From the NCBI GenBank assembly GCA_021927905.1, contig BLLK01000019.1:186001-250000 (forward strand): a DNA stretch of 64,000 bases. The letters run 5' to 3'. A program made the position numbers and the translations under genes. Source of the DNA: Chaetoceros tenuissimus. Taxonomy: Eukaryota > Bacillariophyta > Thalassiosirophyceae > Chaetocerotales > Chaetocerotaceae. Positions 1 to 9,569 of this stretch are shown piece by piece. Every line of letters starts with the position of its first letter. Positions within the stretch are counted from its first letter, which is position 1. Below the pieces are notes generated by a model, which was not told the DNA's origin, did no database searches, and saw only the letters and a program-made list of their open reading frames with translations.

Positions 1-645
1 AATTTCTTCTTGCAAAGTATTATTTTGATCTAGCCTGACAGTTTTCTTTTGATTTACTTCTTTACTATCTTGAGTAGTAGTATTCTTTTGAGTTACTTCA
101 TTTGTATCTCCAGTGGTAACATCTTTCCTTTTAGTTTCATCTTGATGAACTGTTCGATCTTTCTTATCATCATGTCTTTTGACCGTTGCTTTTTCTACCC
201 TTTTCTCAGTACTACTCTCTTTCCTACAATCGCCATTCATATCTAATTCTATCGCAGATTCACCCGCTTTCTGTATATTACCTCTACTTTTCAAGTCCTT
301 TTCCACCAATCCTTTACGTCTAGATCTATTTGCTTGGCTAGGATACACATCACTCTTCCTTTTCTCCTCTTCATAATCTTCACCAGCATGTAAATGTTGT
401 GCGAAAGATTGCTGTTGCTGTTCCTCTTCTGAATCACACTCATCACTATCATCACATCCTTCATAAATAGTGTTGGTAACAAGTGCATGTTTGTAATGTT
501 CTTGCAATAGCTTTCGTCGAAGTTGTAACGCTTCAAGTGTAATCTTTTGTTCTTTTGTCATGTCATCCTTCTTTCTTTTACTTTTATGTGTGATGGTAGG
601 ATCTCGAGAAGTATGTCGTTTTCTAGTGTTTCTAGAGGAACTCAT
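1..645 (-). CDS. Hypothetical basic, low-complexity protein (3' end off the window)
   Basis: An open frame runs on the minus strand from an ATG at 645-643 to the left edge without a stop, so the C-terminus is missing (215 codons visible). The N-terminus is Ser/Arg/Lys-rich (SSSRNTRKRH). A short helical stretch (LEALQLRRKLLQEHYKHAL), an acidic patch with CDDSDECDSEEE followed by a glutamine run, and a long K/D/T/Q-rich tail follow. No catalytic motif, signal peptide or membrane helix is visible. The composition suggests an intrinsically disordered, possibly nuclear protein, but this is inference only. The charged minus frame continues unbroken for 645 bases, whereas the plus-strand frames here are short and hydrophobic, so the minus strand is the coding one. 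Confidence 0.6.
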   Translation of the reverse strand, partial: MSSSRNTRKRHTSRDPTITHKSKRKKDDMTKEQKITLEALQLRRKLLQEHYKHALVTNTIYEGCDDSDECDSEEEQQQQSFAQHLHAGEDYEEEKRKSDVYPSQANRSRRKGLVEKDLKSRGNIQKAGESAIELDMNGDCRKESSTEKRVEKATVKRHDDKKDRTVHQDETKRKDVTTGDTNEVTQKNTTTQDSKEVNQKKTVRLDQNNTLQEEI

Positions 646-1130
646 GTTTATTTTGTGTTTTGTATTTTGTGTTTAGTCATGGAACTGATAGTACTTTTCC
701 ATGGTAGTTATTCATTACCCATGCTAAGGATTTGTTCTTTGAACGAGGAACGAGACACACACACCTACACGGTGTACAAACACACAAGAGAAGGTCGGAT
801 GGAGAGTAGAGAAGAGGCGGCTTCCTTCTCTTTTCAGCGCTTCTTCACAGTGCCTCAGTACTTAAATTGCTCCTACATTCCATCAGTTACTCCATTCCGA
901 AACAAAAGAAGCGACTATGTACTACATCCAAGTTTCACAAACTACTACAAACTAAATCAAAAACATAATGGAAATCAAAAGGTGATTGCATTAGTAACTT
1001 ATAAACAACATATCCTTTTCCCAAAAAAGAAAACTACTGAACCATACGTCCATCTGTAGTGTAATTTTTACTCATGAGAGGTACCTGTGTATTCTAGTAC
1101 ATCTCTCTTATTCTATTCCTATTGGCAAAT
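646..1130. other. Intergenic DNA
   Basis: This is the spacer between two minus-strand genes: the 5' flank of the left-edge gene and the 3' flank of the small thylakoid protein. A plus-strand open frame crosses it, but its composition is not protein-like. Nothing else was recognised. Confidence 0.5.
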
Positions 1131-2026
1131 TTAACGTCCAGTGTAGTCAATCTCACCGAAAAAGTCCTCATCCTCATCGGCATCTCCATAAGCACCAAGC
1201 CAAAGAGAAAGGATAGCCCAATGTCCAACGAAGAGCACAGCAAGTACACGAAGATCATCAACTCCGAACCATTCGTTGGTTCCCTCAGTAGCAACAGCTG
1301 CAGTGGAGGAAAGGATAGCTGGCATGAATCCTGCGGTTGCTGCTACGATTGGCTTTGGTACCTCCATTGCGAGGGAGGTTGCAGCGCGTGCTACTGTAAG
1401 ATTAGAATGGGGAGGGAAGATTAGGTGAGTATGTGAGTCAGTGAAATTAAAAGGAAAGTAAAAGTACAGTAAAGATGAGTGGAAAAGAAAGATATGAAAT
1501 GAGAGATGAGTGAGAGAGTATCTTTACGATCCAGAGAGATATGTGTCGAGTGTCATGCATCGTGGACTGTCTCATGGAAGTTGCACCAATCACAATCTTC
1601 TATTCAATGTAGTTTATGTTCTTCTGTAGAGTGTACATCAAGTCTTATTCAAAGCTTCAAAGCTTCAAAGAAGCAGCAGCAATGGACATGTGCTGCGTAT
1701 CACTAGAAATAGATACAGAAACGACACATGTACTACTGACTGACTTGACCCGAGACATATAAGAAGCAGCCCTTACTCGAGTCTCTTGTAGATGTATATA
1801 GATAGCATATGATCTCTCGATGTATGTTTGTTGTGTAGTCATTCTCTCTCTTTCTCTCTTATTCTCTGAATCCTTTCTGTCGTTTTCTCTCTGCTTCTCT
1901 CTCCATCTTACATATCACTCTCTCCCCACACCATCCTTTCAACTAACATAACGTACCCTGGTTCACAGGAGCAAAAGCAGCAGCAGTGGAGATAAGAGCA
2001 AGGAAGGAAAAGATTTGCTTGAACAT
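1131..2026 (-). CDS. Small single-helix thylakoid membrane protein, PsbW/Psb34/PsbG class (two exons)
   Basis: Two exons are proposed: exon 1 2026-1957 and exon 2 1393-1131, with a 563-bp GT..AG intron of phase 1 (donor GTACGT, acceptor CTTACAG after a pyrimidine tract). The 110-residue product has a tripartite build. A hydrophobic leader ends in TAAAFAP, the diatom plastid bipartite signal. A second segment ends in STAAVA, a lumenal-type AxA cleavage site. The mature part of about 50 residues starts TEGTNEWFG, has one membrane helix ([19 protein letters not shown]) and an acidic tail. This resembles PsbW (EGT..FG, one helix, acidic end), a small photosystem II subunit, but the other single-helix red-lineage subunits Psb34 and PsbG are not excluded. 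Being thylakoid-targeted and single-span is well supported; the subunit name is not. Confidence 0.65.
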
Positions 2027-2498
2027 GTTGAAATATATTATAGTGATAGCTTTGTATAATTACTTTGAAACAGAGAACTTGCTTCTTTGTTTCTCTTACT
2101 CACTCTCTCTTTTTACCGGCATCTGTTCAGTGCGAATGAGGCAAGATACTTCTTCAAGTCAGACGAAGGGTGGGGTCAAGTCATGTTGAGGTATTTCTCA
2201 CCCCCTATTATTTCACTCTTTCTCTTCTCTTTCTTTTTTTGAAAAAGATTATCCTTATCAAGTAGGTATAGTTGGCAAAGTAGAACGGTAAGACAAGTGG
2301 CTGCTGCACCATTCAAAAAGGTCTGCAGTAAAATTTACTCATCAGCCGATGGTACGTGGTGCGTGTCAGAAAAAGAGTTCGAACACATCAAGCAGTGTTT
2401 TGTTAGTAATAGAGAACTGTAATAATTGATAGATAGATCGTTATTGACCATTCAATTCAATAGATATTACATTTAATAAATATCTATAATAGAAAAAG
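2027..2498. promoter_or_regulatory. Divergent intergenic region between thylakoid protein and sigma factor genes
   Basis: About 470 bp separates two head-to-head plastid-function genes, so it must hold both promoters. A CT-rich tract lies near 2090-2115 and 2200-2235, and AT-rich DNA near 2430-2490 precedes the sigma factor start. No convincing TATA box or tRNA was found. Confidence 0.35.
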
Positions 2499-4269
2499 AT
2501 GCAGAGACCTCGACCAACACATATTAAAATGAGAATAAAGAATCAATTCTTTTTCCTTCTCTTTCTTTCCATTCTCTCCTTTTCATCAGCCTTTACATCT
2601 CCAACAACATCACTCAGAAACACCAAGTCCTCACTCTATATGCTAGAATCAACAGACTCTTCCTTTACAAAAAACAAGGAAGCTCTACAGAATACACAAA
2701 TGACTAAAAAAATCAAGAAACTATTAAAAGACGACGATTATGACCTTATACTCCAAGATCAATCTCCAGAAGCCTTTGATGAAATTGCAGATAAACAAGT
2801 CTACTCCAAAATATCAGAAGAAACACGATGGAAAGCTTCTTCTATAATCAAGAAACAACCTATTAAAGTGGAGCAAGTCAAAAGGACTCGAGTCAAGGCT
2901 TCCGTCAAAGAGACGGGGGGAGATAGTATGAGAGAATATGTAAAGAGTATGGGAAGTCATGAACTTTTACCGCAGGATAGTGAGATATTATTAGGGAAGC
3001 ATATTCAATTATTAGTACAGTGGGAGACTTTGAGAAGTGAATTGGAAGAGACTTTGAATAGACCGCCAACGTTTAGTGAATGGGCTCAAGAACTACAAGT
3101 ATCAGTGCCAGAATTAAAGATGCAAATACGTAAATCTCAGAGAGCCAAGGCAGCCTTGATTGAAGCGAATTTGAGATTGGTGGTGACTGTTGCGAGGCAA
3201 ACTGTCAAGTCTAAGAGTGAGATTAATTTTATGGATGCTTGTCAGGAAGGGGTTGTTGGGTTGAGTATTGCTGCGGAAAAGTTTGATCCAGAAAAAGGTG
3301 AGTAAGAGAGTGAGCGAAAGCGAACTAGTGTGACGAGCGTTAGCGAGGAACTAGAGGAGCGACAGCAACGATGCGAGCTTTAGCGAGCCCGACGAACAAA
3401 GTGAGGAGACGCGAACGAGCGAGGTGGAGTGAGCGCTGTCTTATCGAGTGAGCGAAGCGAAGGAGTGCGTTTATGTGAGATGGACAAGAAGTATACTTGG
3501 ACTGTACTACGTCAACACTGTCTTTGCGAGTGAGCTTCAGCTCACGAGTGCGTTTCTACTGTTCCTCGTTCGCACTCCTCCTTCTTCTGTTTCTTTATCC
3601 TTTCTTTTACCTCAATATTCAACACTTACTCACACACTTCCCCAACTCTCAATCTACACAGGATTCAGATTCTCAACATATGCAGTATGGTGGATCCGAA
3701 GAGAAGTACAAAAGAATGTACAGACACAAACACAAACTGTAAGATTACCAGCATCCGCCATGAAGAAAATCAATGATATACGTATTAACGAGAGATTGCT
3801 CATGACGACTCTAGGGAGAAAACCGACAGAGGAGGAATTGGCCAAGAAGTGTAATTTGTCGGTGGAAAAATTGGAATTTTACAAAAAGGCAGCTCAAGAT
3901 GTTACGTCTTTGGATAAACAGCTTACTTCGAAAGCTGGAAAAGGATCTGCTGCAGCGGGTGGAGAACAAAATGGTAAAACGCTTGAATCTTTGATTAAAG
4001 ATGCTGGACCGACTCCGGAAACCATTGCCGAAAAGGAAATGCTACAGACGGATGTGAGACGTTTGATCAAGACTCTTTCTCCTAGAGAACAGGCTGTGAT
4101 TCGATTGAGGTTTGGGTTGGATGATGGGACTCCTAGGACTTTGGATTATATTGCACAGAAATTTAATGTGGATAAAGAGAGGATACGGAAGGTGGAAGCC
4201 AAGGCTTTGTTGAAGTTGAGGCAACCTTATAGAAATCAATCCGTCAAATGCTACATTTCAGATTTGTAA
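2499..4269 (+). CDS. Plastid-targeted sigma-70 RNA polymerase factor (two exons)
   Basis: Exon 1 is 2499-3297 and exon 2 is 3662-4269. The intron is phase 1 (donor GTGAGT, acceptor ACACAG), giving about 468 residues. The join falls inside the most conserved sigma region: DPEKG from exon 1 is followed by FRFSTYAVWWIRREVQ from exon 2 (regions 2.3-2.4, promoter melting and -10 recognition). Region 2.1/2.2 reads AALIEANLRLVVTVARQ. Region 3 covers LPASAMKKINDIRINERLL onward. Region 4 ends with LSPREQAVIRLRFGLDDG and a helix-turn-helix (LDYIAQKFNVDKERIRKVEA). The leader RIKNQFFFLLFLSILSFSSAFTSP is a diatom plastid presequence. A second ATG at 2529 gives a tighter signal peptide and may be the true start. 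It directs the bacterial-type plastid-encoded RNA polymerase. Confidence 0.93.
3298..3661 (+). other. Sigma factor intron with GAGCG-type short repeats
   Basis: This 364-bp intron interrupts the conserved region 2 of the sigma factor. Its first half is dense in interspersed GAGCG / GCGAG / AGCGA words (about 3308-3460) and is richer in G+C than any neighbouring DNA; the second half is an ordinary pyrimidine-rich stretch leading to the acceptor. It can be read partly open, but its translation does not match sigma factors. Confidence 0.7.
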
Positions 4270-4592
4270 ACTTTTGTTTACTGTTTGTTGTGTGTGGCTA
4301 GTATATATGATGGATAGTAATAAGCTAAGCTAAGAATAGAAGAAAAATATGAATTTTATTTATGCTTATGAGTACAAATGGTTTCGATAAGGGATAGTGT
4401 TCCAAAGTTGTACCGAAGCGCAAGCGGAGGAGTCATGCTTTGGTTTTGACGTCACTTGACAGAACGATCGATTGAAACATCGTGATGCGTTTCGTGAGAT
4501 GTTTTATTCAGTCAAATTTTGTTGAAAGTCAGCATTTCTATTCTCACTTTATATTTATTTCTACACATAAATTGAATGACAGGATCTTAGAT
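4270..4592 (+). promoter_or_regulatory. Upstream region of LRR gene A1: TGACGTCA, CATCGTGATG and TCAGTCAAAT boxes
   Basis: TGACGTCA at 4447-4454 is a perfect palindromic cAMP-response-type element. CATCGTGATG lies at 4478-4487 and TCAGTCAAATTTTG at 4508-4521, followed by TATATTTATTT before the ATG at 4593. The first two are almost unchanged upstream of gene A3 (9715-9722, 9746-9755), and the CATCGTGATG box recurs before B1 (6124), B2 (8621) and B3 (11111). TGACGT-type elements mediate CO2/cAMP response in Phaeodactylum promoters; a similar role here is inference. Confidence 0.55.
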
Positions 4593-5417
4593 ATGAGGGT
4601 TGCTACAGTTGATGGTCTCGTGACTCTTTTCTATGACGGATCGAAGCCAATCTTCAATTACGAACTGAACGAAGAATTTAATATTTTCTATCGTCGTGTA
4701 GGAAGTGAGCATAATTGGACAGAGATTTGGCATTCATGGCCTCTATCCGACGAATGCAAGGACTACATTAGAGAGAGACTCTCATGGCAGCAGGTAATAG
4801 TTCAAGAAGGCGTCGTAGAGATTCCAGAGATGACTTTCTTCGGTTGCCACAACATTCTCAAAGTCTTCTTTGCCGATACCGTGACTAACATTAAACTATG
4901 TGCCTTTATGGGTTGCAAGAATCTTGCCTTTGTCAAGTGGTCTTTAAACTTGCAACTTATTGGTAATCATGCATTCAATAATTGTAATCTTTCAGGTGTG
5001 TTCATTCCACCAAGATGCAGAGTGATTAGAGGATGTGCATTTGCTAGAAATTCAAACTTGACAATTTTTACCGTTCCACAGGATACTCAAGTTGGATCTT
5101 CGATTGTTTCTTATTCAAAGTTGCTTGAAAGATCTCCATTCGGGGGAGACGATGCCTATCATGAGACAAATACTTGGCTCAAGAACGTAAACAACGATGA
5201 CCAATTCGCTCTGCATAGAGTATGTTCCTCCTTTCGTCCTTCTTTACAAGAGATCATCGATACAATGAAGGAGAAAGGAGGACCAGCGGCATTCAACGTA
5301 GAGAACAGTATCGGTATCACTCCTTCAAGATACTTGAAGGAAAACCCATATGCTCACGTTACCGAGAAGGAAATCATCGAAAAGTATATCCTCGATATGA
5401 TGGAGGAAAACAGTTGA
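4593..5417 (+). CDS. BspA-type leucine-rich repeat protein, array gene A1
   Basis: This 274-residue protein belongs to a diatom family seen eight or more times in this window. Architecture: a conserved N-terminal motif (MRVATVDGLVTLFYDGSK), a variable acidic/aromatic linker, LRR_5 (BspA-like) repeats at about residues 75-175 (IPEMTFFGCHNI, AFMGCKNL, AFNNCNL, CAFARNSNLTIF), and a conserved C-terminal domain (FALHRVCSSF..., GITPSRYL, ENPYAHVTEKEIIEKY). The ATG at 4593 is chosen because every paralogue begins exactly there; an in-frame ATG at 4482 would place the family start 37 residues in and overlaps the CATCGTGATG box. No signal peptide or membrane helix is visible, so it is probably intracellular. 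BspA-type LRRs are protein-binding scaffolds; the ligand is unknown. It is the first gene of the tandem A-B array and is intact. Confidence 0.85.
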   Translation: MRVATVDGLVTLFYDGSKPIFNYELNEEFNIFYRRVGSEHNWTEIWHSWPLSDECKDYIRERLSWQQVIVQEGVVEIPEMTFFGCHNILKVFFADTVTNIKLCAFMGCKNLAFVKWSLNLQLIGNHAFNNCNLSGVFIPPRCRVIRGCAFARNSNLTIFTVPQDTQVGSSIVSYSKLLERSPFGGDDAYHETNTWLKNVNNDDQFALHRVCSSFRPSLQEIIDTMKEKGGPAAFNVENSIGITPSRYLKENPYAHVTEKEIIEKYILDMMEENS

Positions 5418-6203
5418 TCATAAAGTCTCTTCAGGAAGTCATTTTCACCGATCTAAGAAATATATTAAAATATGAATATTCTTTATTCAGAAAAGAGGTT
5501 CAGTAGTGATAGATGTAAGGTTTTGAACTAATGAATATCTTTTCTCAACGCTCATATTTTTCTGACCTCGAACAGACATTGATGAGGAAGTCGGGTACTT
5601 GACTCTTCAAGATGGGACTAAAACATTCCTGTTTATCCTCGGAACGTATTTTCAAATGTGGAAACATTTTACTGTAAGGACTTCCGAAGTGACCCATAGC
5701 ACGCCTCGCATGACGGTGATGGAGAATGCGAGCTAAACCCTTTGTCAAGTTATCAGAAGAGTTATCAGCAGTAGGAATATAGTGACATTTTACCAAACCT
5801 TGTTCTTTCCATTCTTGAATAGCATACCATTGGTATTCCATGTGACGAGTGCGAGAAGTAGGGCGCTTTTGATTGATCATCATGATAGCAGCAATATTGT
5901 CTTCATCCTTTTTATTGGATTGTGGAAACATCGTGCGAAGCTTTCTTTTCTCAGCAAGCAGGCTTTACTACATGTTTTACTGATTCAATCATCTAAAGGT
6001 TGAAGATCTATGTAAACATATAAAATACTTTCAATTGCAAAGAATGAATTTACTACTGCAGCTTTGATGTGAAGCGATAGATGACGTGATATGACAGAAT
6101 GGTGGATTTCAATCTCAAAGACACATCGTGATGCAATGAAAATAGACTTTCCGTATCTTCACTGCAACTCATTATAGACATAATTTGAGAAATACAAATT
6201 GAC
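5418..6203. other. A1-B1 spacer: copia remnant plus B-type promoter
   Basis: The first ~150 bp is the 3' flank shared by all A genes (AGTCATTTTCACC... up to GAACAGACATTGATGAGG). The copia fragment follows. The last ~150 bp is the B-type upstream region, with TGACGTGATATGACAG near 6080 and CATCGTGATG at 6124-6133, 80 bp before the B1 start. Confidence 0.6.
5545..5965 (-). mobile_element. Degenerate Ty1/copia retrotransposon fragment (RNase H end of pol)
   Basis: A minus-strand open frame (5931-5545, 128 residues) carries the C-terminal RNase H signature of diatom copia elements: IAAIMMINQKRPTSRTRHME, WYAIQEWKEQGLVKCHYIP, DNSSDNLTKGLARILHHRHA, RRAMGHFG. Only the end of pol is present; integrase, reverse transcriptase and LTRs are absent, so it is a dead fragment. 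The region from about 5631 to 5909 is missing from the equivalent spacers downstream, where only the outer edges of the fragment survive (near 8370-8450 and 10850-10960). It was therefore present before the array amplified. Confidence 0.8.
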
Positions 6204-7049
6204 ATGAGGGTTGCAACTGTTGACAGTCTTGTAACTCTCTTCTATGACGGAAGCAGGGAACTCTTTGATCAAGAACTGATTTGGGAGTGGGAAGATGAAG
6301 AAGTTCAAATTCGTCATCAGAATAATATAAATGGTGATTGGGAAGATTGGCAGCTAGAAGAAGTTGTTAATTTTGAAGAGTTGAATGAGCTATCAGATGA
6401 ATGCAAGAGATATATCAGAGAGCGACGGTCATGGCAGCAGATAATTGTTGTCGATGGAGTTACCGAGATTCCAGATTATACGTTCTACGAATGCTACAAC
6501 ATCCAGAGAGTAATTTTTGCCGACTCAGTGATTAGAATTGAACACCATGCTTTCTTTGGTTGTCGTAGTCTTTTTGATATCAAGTGGCCTCTTAACTTAG
6601 AATGCATTGGACAATATGCATTCAGAGAATGCAACCTTTCGAGTGTCTTTATTCCTCCAAGATGCAGAGAGATTGGAGGATGGGCATTCGTCGCAAACGA
6701 AAACTTAACAATTTTGAATATTCCGCAAGATACAGAGCTGCAGCGTTCGGCTATTTTCAATACCAAGCTATTTCAAAAGTCTCCTGCTGGAAATTTCGGA
6801 GTCCCAACCTGGCTCAAGAACATGAACAACTCCGATCAATTCGCACTGCATAGAGTTTGCTCCTCCTTCGAACCTACACTTGAAATGATTGTCGATGTTC
6901 TGAAGGACAGAGGAGGGCCAAATGCATTCAAAGTGGAGAACAGTATCGGAATCACCCCTTCTCGCTACCTACAGGAAAACCCATATGCTCACATTATCGA
7001 GAAGGAAATCATCGAGAAGTACATCCTCGATATGATGGGGGAGTTGTAA
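6204..7049 (+). CDS. BspA-type leucine-rich repeat protein, array gene B1
   Basis: An intact 281-residue member of the LRR family. It starts MRVATVDSLVTLFYDGSR, has a long acidic linker (WEWEDEEVQIRHQ...), LRR_5 repeats from about residue 90 to 190 (IPDYTFYECYNI, AFFGCRSL, AFRECNL, AFVANENLTIL) and the family C-terminal domain (FALHRVCSSFEP, GITPSRYL, ENPYAHI, EKEIIEKYILDMMGEL). It is B-type by its upstream flank and by its 3' flank, which starts with TAAATGGAG. It lacks the TCAGTCAAAT box seen in most relatives, so its promoter is partly different. Function is unknown beyond a likely protein-interaction scaffold. Confidence 0.85.
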   Translation: MRVATVDSLVTLFYDGSRELFDQELIWEWEDEEVQIRHQNNINGDWEDWQLEEVVNFEELNELSDECKRYIRERRSWQQIIVVDGVTEIPDYTFYECYNIQRVIFADSVIRIEHHAFFGCRSLFDIKWPLNLECIGQYAFRECNLSSVFIPPRCREIGGWAFVANENLTILNIPQDTELQRSAIFNTKLFQKSPAGNFGVPTWLKNMNNSDQFALHRVCSSFEPTLEMIVDVLKDRGGPNAFKVENSIGITPSRYLQENPYAHIIEKEIIEKYILDMMGEL

Positions 7050-7360
7050 ATGGAGTCGATGTGTTTGCTGCTGAATGTTTCTTAAAAAAATCATAATGAG
7101 ATTGTACACTTGATTTTGATGAATACAATAAATTAAGCTAACATTGGAAGAATAGAAATACTACTACACTATACTAATGTAGATGGATTAGATTCAAAGA
7201 AATTGGAATTCGCTTAGATTTACTGAAATGTGATGAGACTTGACATAATGTCGATTTACATCGTCTAGACAAGTCGTGATACTTCCAGTAAGCATTTCTT
7301 TTCAGTCAAAGTCTGTTTATTCTTCAATGCAGACTCATTCCTGCACATAAATCTAGAAAC

Positions 7361-8192
7361 ATGAGGTTTGCTACAGTTGATGGCCTCGTAACTCTTTTCT
7401 ATGACGGATCGAAGGAACTATGGATTCAAGATCTCCATGATGAGTGGTGGGAGCAATATAGTCATTATGTAACCTTTTATGGATCCCGCTGGGAAGAATA
7501 TATTTGGGACAATTTGAATTTATCTGAAGAATGCAAGGAGTTCATTAGAGAGAGACTTTCATGGCAGCAGATAATTGTTGTCGATGGCGTTACTGAGATT
7601 CCAACATTTACCTTTTACCAGTGCAAGAACATCAAGCAAGTAATCTTTGCTGATACCGTTATCAGGATTGAAAAGTGTGCTTTCTACGAATGTAAAAGTC
7701 TTTGCTTGATCAAGTGGTCTTTAAACTTGGAGTTTATTGGAGAAGGTACATTTGAAGATTGCAACCTTTCAAGTGTCTTTATTCCTCCAAGATGCAGATT
7801 CATTGGATACGCTGCATTCAGTCAAAATTCAAATTTGACAATATTGAATGTTCCACAGGACACTCACTTAGGTCTCAGTGTTATTTTCTCTACAAAGTTG
7901 AATCAAAGCTCTTGGGCTCCTAGATCAATCAATTCTTCATGGCTCAAGAACATCAATAACACCAATCAATTTGCTTTGCACAGAGTCTGTTCCTCCTTCG
8001 AACCTACGTACTTTGGAAATGATTCTCGAAACTATGAAGGCAAAAGGAGGACCGCAGGCATTCAAAGTAGAGAATCACATTGGTATCACCCCTTCAAGAT
8101 ATCTCAAGGAAAATCCGTACGCTCACGTTACTGAAAAGGAAATCATCGAAAAGTACGTGATGGACATGATGGGGGAATGCATTCAAGCATAA
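7361..8192 (+). pseudogene. BspA-type LRR gene A2, frameshifted near its 3' end
   Basis: The first frame runs 7361-8134 and reads a normal N-terminus, LRR_5 repeats and FALHRVCSSFEPT, then leaves the family sequence. The family C-terminus (LEMILETMKAKGG, GITPSRYL, ENPYAHVTEKEIIEKY) continues in another frame to a stop at 8192. At the switch the DNA reads CCTACGTACTTTGG where relatives read CCTACTTTGG or similar, so 4 extra bases (a TACGTAC structure) shift the frame. The truncated product would be 257 residues with a random tail. Its middle (THLGLSVIFSTKLNQSS, SINSSWLKN) is closer to the inverted A gene at 42.6-43.4 kb than to A1 or A3. A sequencing error cannot be excluded. Confidence 0.75.
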
Positions 8193-8723
8193 AGTCTCTG
8201 TAGGAAGTCATCTTTGCAATTCTTTAGACATATATTAAAATGTAAATATTCTTTATTCAGATATGTATAAAAATCAAAGAGGTTCAGTACTGTTGGATGG
8301 AAAGGTATTGGACTTGTAGAATAAATATTTTCAACGCTCATATTTTCATTTTTCACCTCAACAGACATTGATGAGGGAATCGTGGTACTTGACTCCTCAA
8401 GATGGGACTAAAACATTCCTTTTTATTGGATTGTGGAAACATTCTCTTCTCGCATGATTCATTACATTGTTTGAGCGATTCAATCATTAAAGGTTGAAGA
8501 TCTATTTGTAAATATATAACATACTTAGCAATAGTGAAAAATGAATTTACTACTGTAGCTTTGATGTGACTCGATAGATGATGAATTTCGACAGAATGGA
8601 AGGTTTCAATCTTATGGACGCATCGTGATGAAATTCGTGAAGCTTTTTTCAGTCAGATTCTGTTGAGAATAGACTTTTCAGTCAGTCATAAATACACACA
8701 AAATTTAGAAACCAAACTTTGAG
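8193..8723. other. A2-B2 spacer with shortened copia remnant
   Basis: The A-type 3' flank continues into a small copia remnant at about 8370-8450 (GATGGGACTAAAACATTCC joined directly to TTTTTATTGGATTGTGG), then a B-type promoter with CATCGTGATG at 8621-8630. No coding frame survives. Confidence 0.6.
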
Positions 8724-9569
8724 ATGAGGGTTGCTACTGTCGACGGTCTCGTAACTCTCTTCTATGACGGATCCAAGCCTCTGCATAATCGAGAATTGAG
8801 TATTGAGTGGGACGAAGAAGAAGAAGAAACGTTTTATGAGTACAATAAAAGTCCTCATTGGGAAGATTGGAATCTATCTATCGAATGTAAAAGGTATTTC
8901 AGAGAAAGACTTTCTTGGGAGCAGGTAATTATTGTCGATGGCGTGACTGAAATTCCCGAATTTACCTTCATGAGATGCTGGAACATTGAAAGAGTCATCT
9001 TGGCCGATTCCGTGATTGAAATTAAAAGATTAGCTTTCTATGAATGCCGTTGTCTTTTTAATATCAAGTGGTCAATCAACCTGGCGTGTATTGGGTCTAG
9101 TGCATTTGAATTGTACGATCTTTCAGATGTCTTCATTCCACCGAGATGCAGAGAGATCAAATTCGATGCGTTTGCTTTGAACAAGAATTTAGAAATTCTT
9201 AATGTACCACCGGATATTGACCTAGGAGATTTCATTTTTCGTGAAACCAAGTTATTTCAAAGATCTCCATTTTATAGAACAGATGATTTTGCATCTCTAA
9301 ACAATGAAGTAGTCCTCAATCTCGATACATGGCTCAAGAATATCAACAACTCCGACCAATTCGCTTTGCATAGAGTCTGTTCGTCCTTCGAACCAACTCT
9401 ACAAATGATTGTAGATGTTCTGAAAGAAAGAGGAGGACCAAAGGCATTTCAAGTAGAGAACAGCATCGGCATCACTCCGTCAAGATATTTAGAGGAAAAC
9501 CCATACGCTCATGTGAAGGAGAAGGAAGTGATAGAGAAATACGTTTTGCAAATGATGGGAGAGTTTTAA
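8724..9569 (+). CDS. BspA-type leucine-rich repeat protein, array gene B2
   Basis: An intact 281-residue LRR-family protein. It has the N-terminal family motif, an acidic run (WDEEEEETFYEYN), LRR_5 repeats (IPEFTFMRCWNI, AFYECRCLFNI, AFELYDL, AFALNKNLEIL) and the C-terminal domain ending HVKEKEVIEKYVLQMMGEF. It is closest to B3 (shared KWSINL and RETKLFQRSPF / RDTKLFQRSPF motifs) and groups with the orphan B remnant at 15.66 kb by its C-terminus. An 8-residue insertion (LNNEVVLN) before the C-terminal domain is not seen in B3. The upstream CATCGTGATG box is 103 bp before the start, and a TCAGTCAGATTCTG box follows it. Confidence 0.85.
   Translation: MRVATVDGLVTLFYDGSKPLHNRELSIEWDEEEEETFYEYNKSPHWEDWNLSIECKRYFRERLSWEQVIIVDGVTEIPEFTFMRCWNIERVILADSVIEIKRLAFYECRCLFNIKWSINLACIGSSAFELYDLSDVFIPPRCREIKFDAFALNKNLEILNVPPDIDLGDFIFRETKLFQRSPFYRTDDFASLNNEVVLNLDTWLKNINNSDQFALHRVCSSFEPTLQMIVDVLKERGGPKAFQVENSIGITPSRYLEENPYAHVKEKEVIEKYVLQMMGEF

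Noticed and set aside
547-1059. 170-codon plus-strand open frame
   Set aside because: It overlaps the minus-strand hypothetical gene, does not start at an ATG, and its translation is a patchwork of hydrophobic and basic stretches with no recognised family.
2270-2400. Possible tRNA (GAGTTCGAAC resembles a B box)
   Set aside because: No matching A box at proper spacing and no cloverleaf could be folded by eye.
3448-4269. Separate gene beginning within the sigma factor intron
   Set aside because: The extra N-terminus is intron translation; splicing 3297 to 3662 restores the conserved region 2 of the sigma factor.
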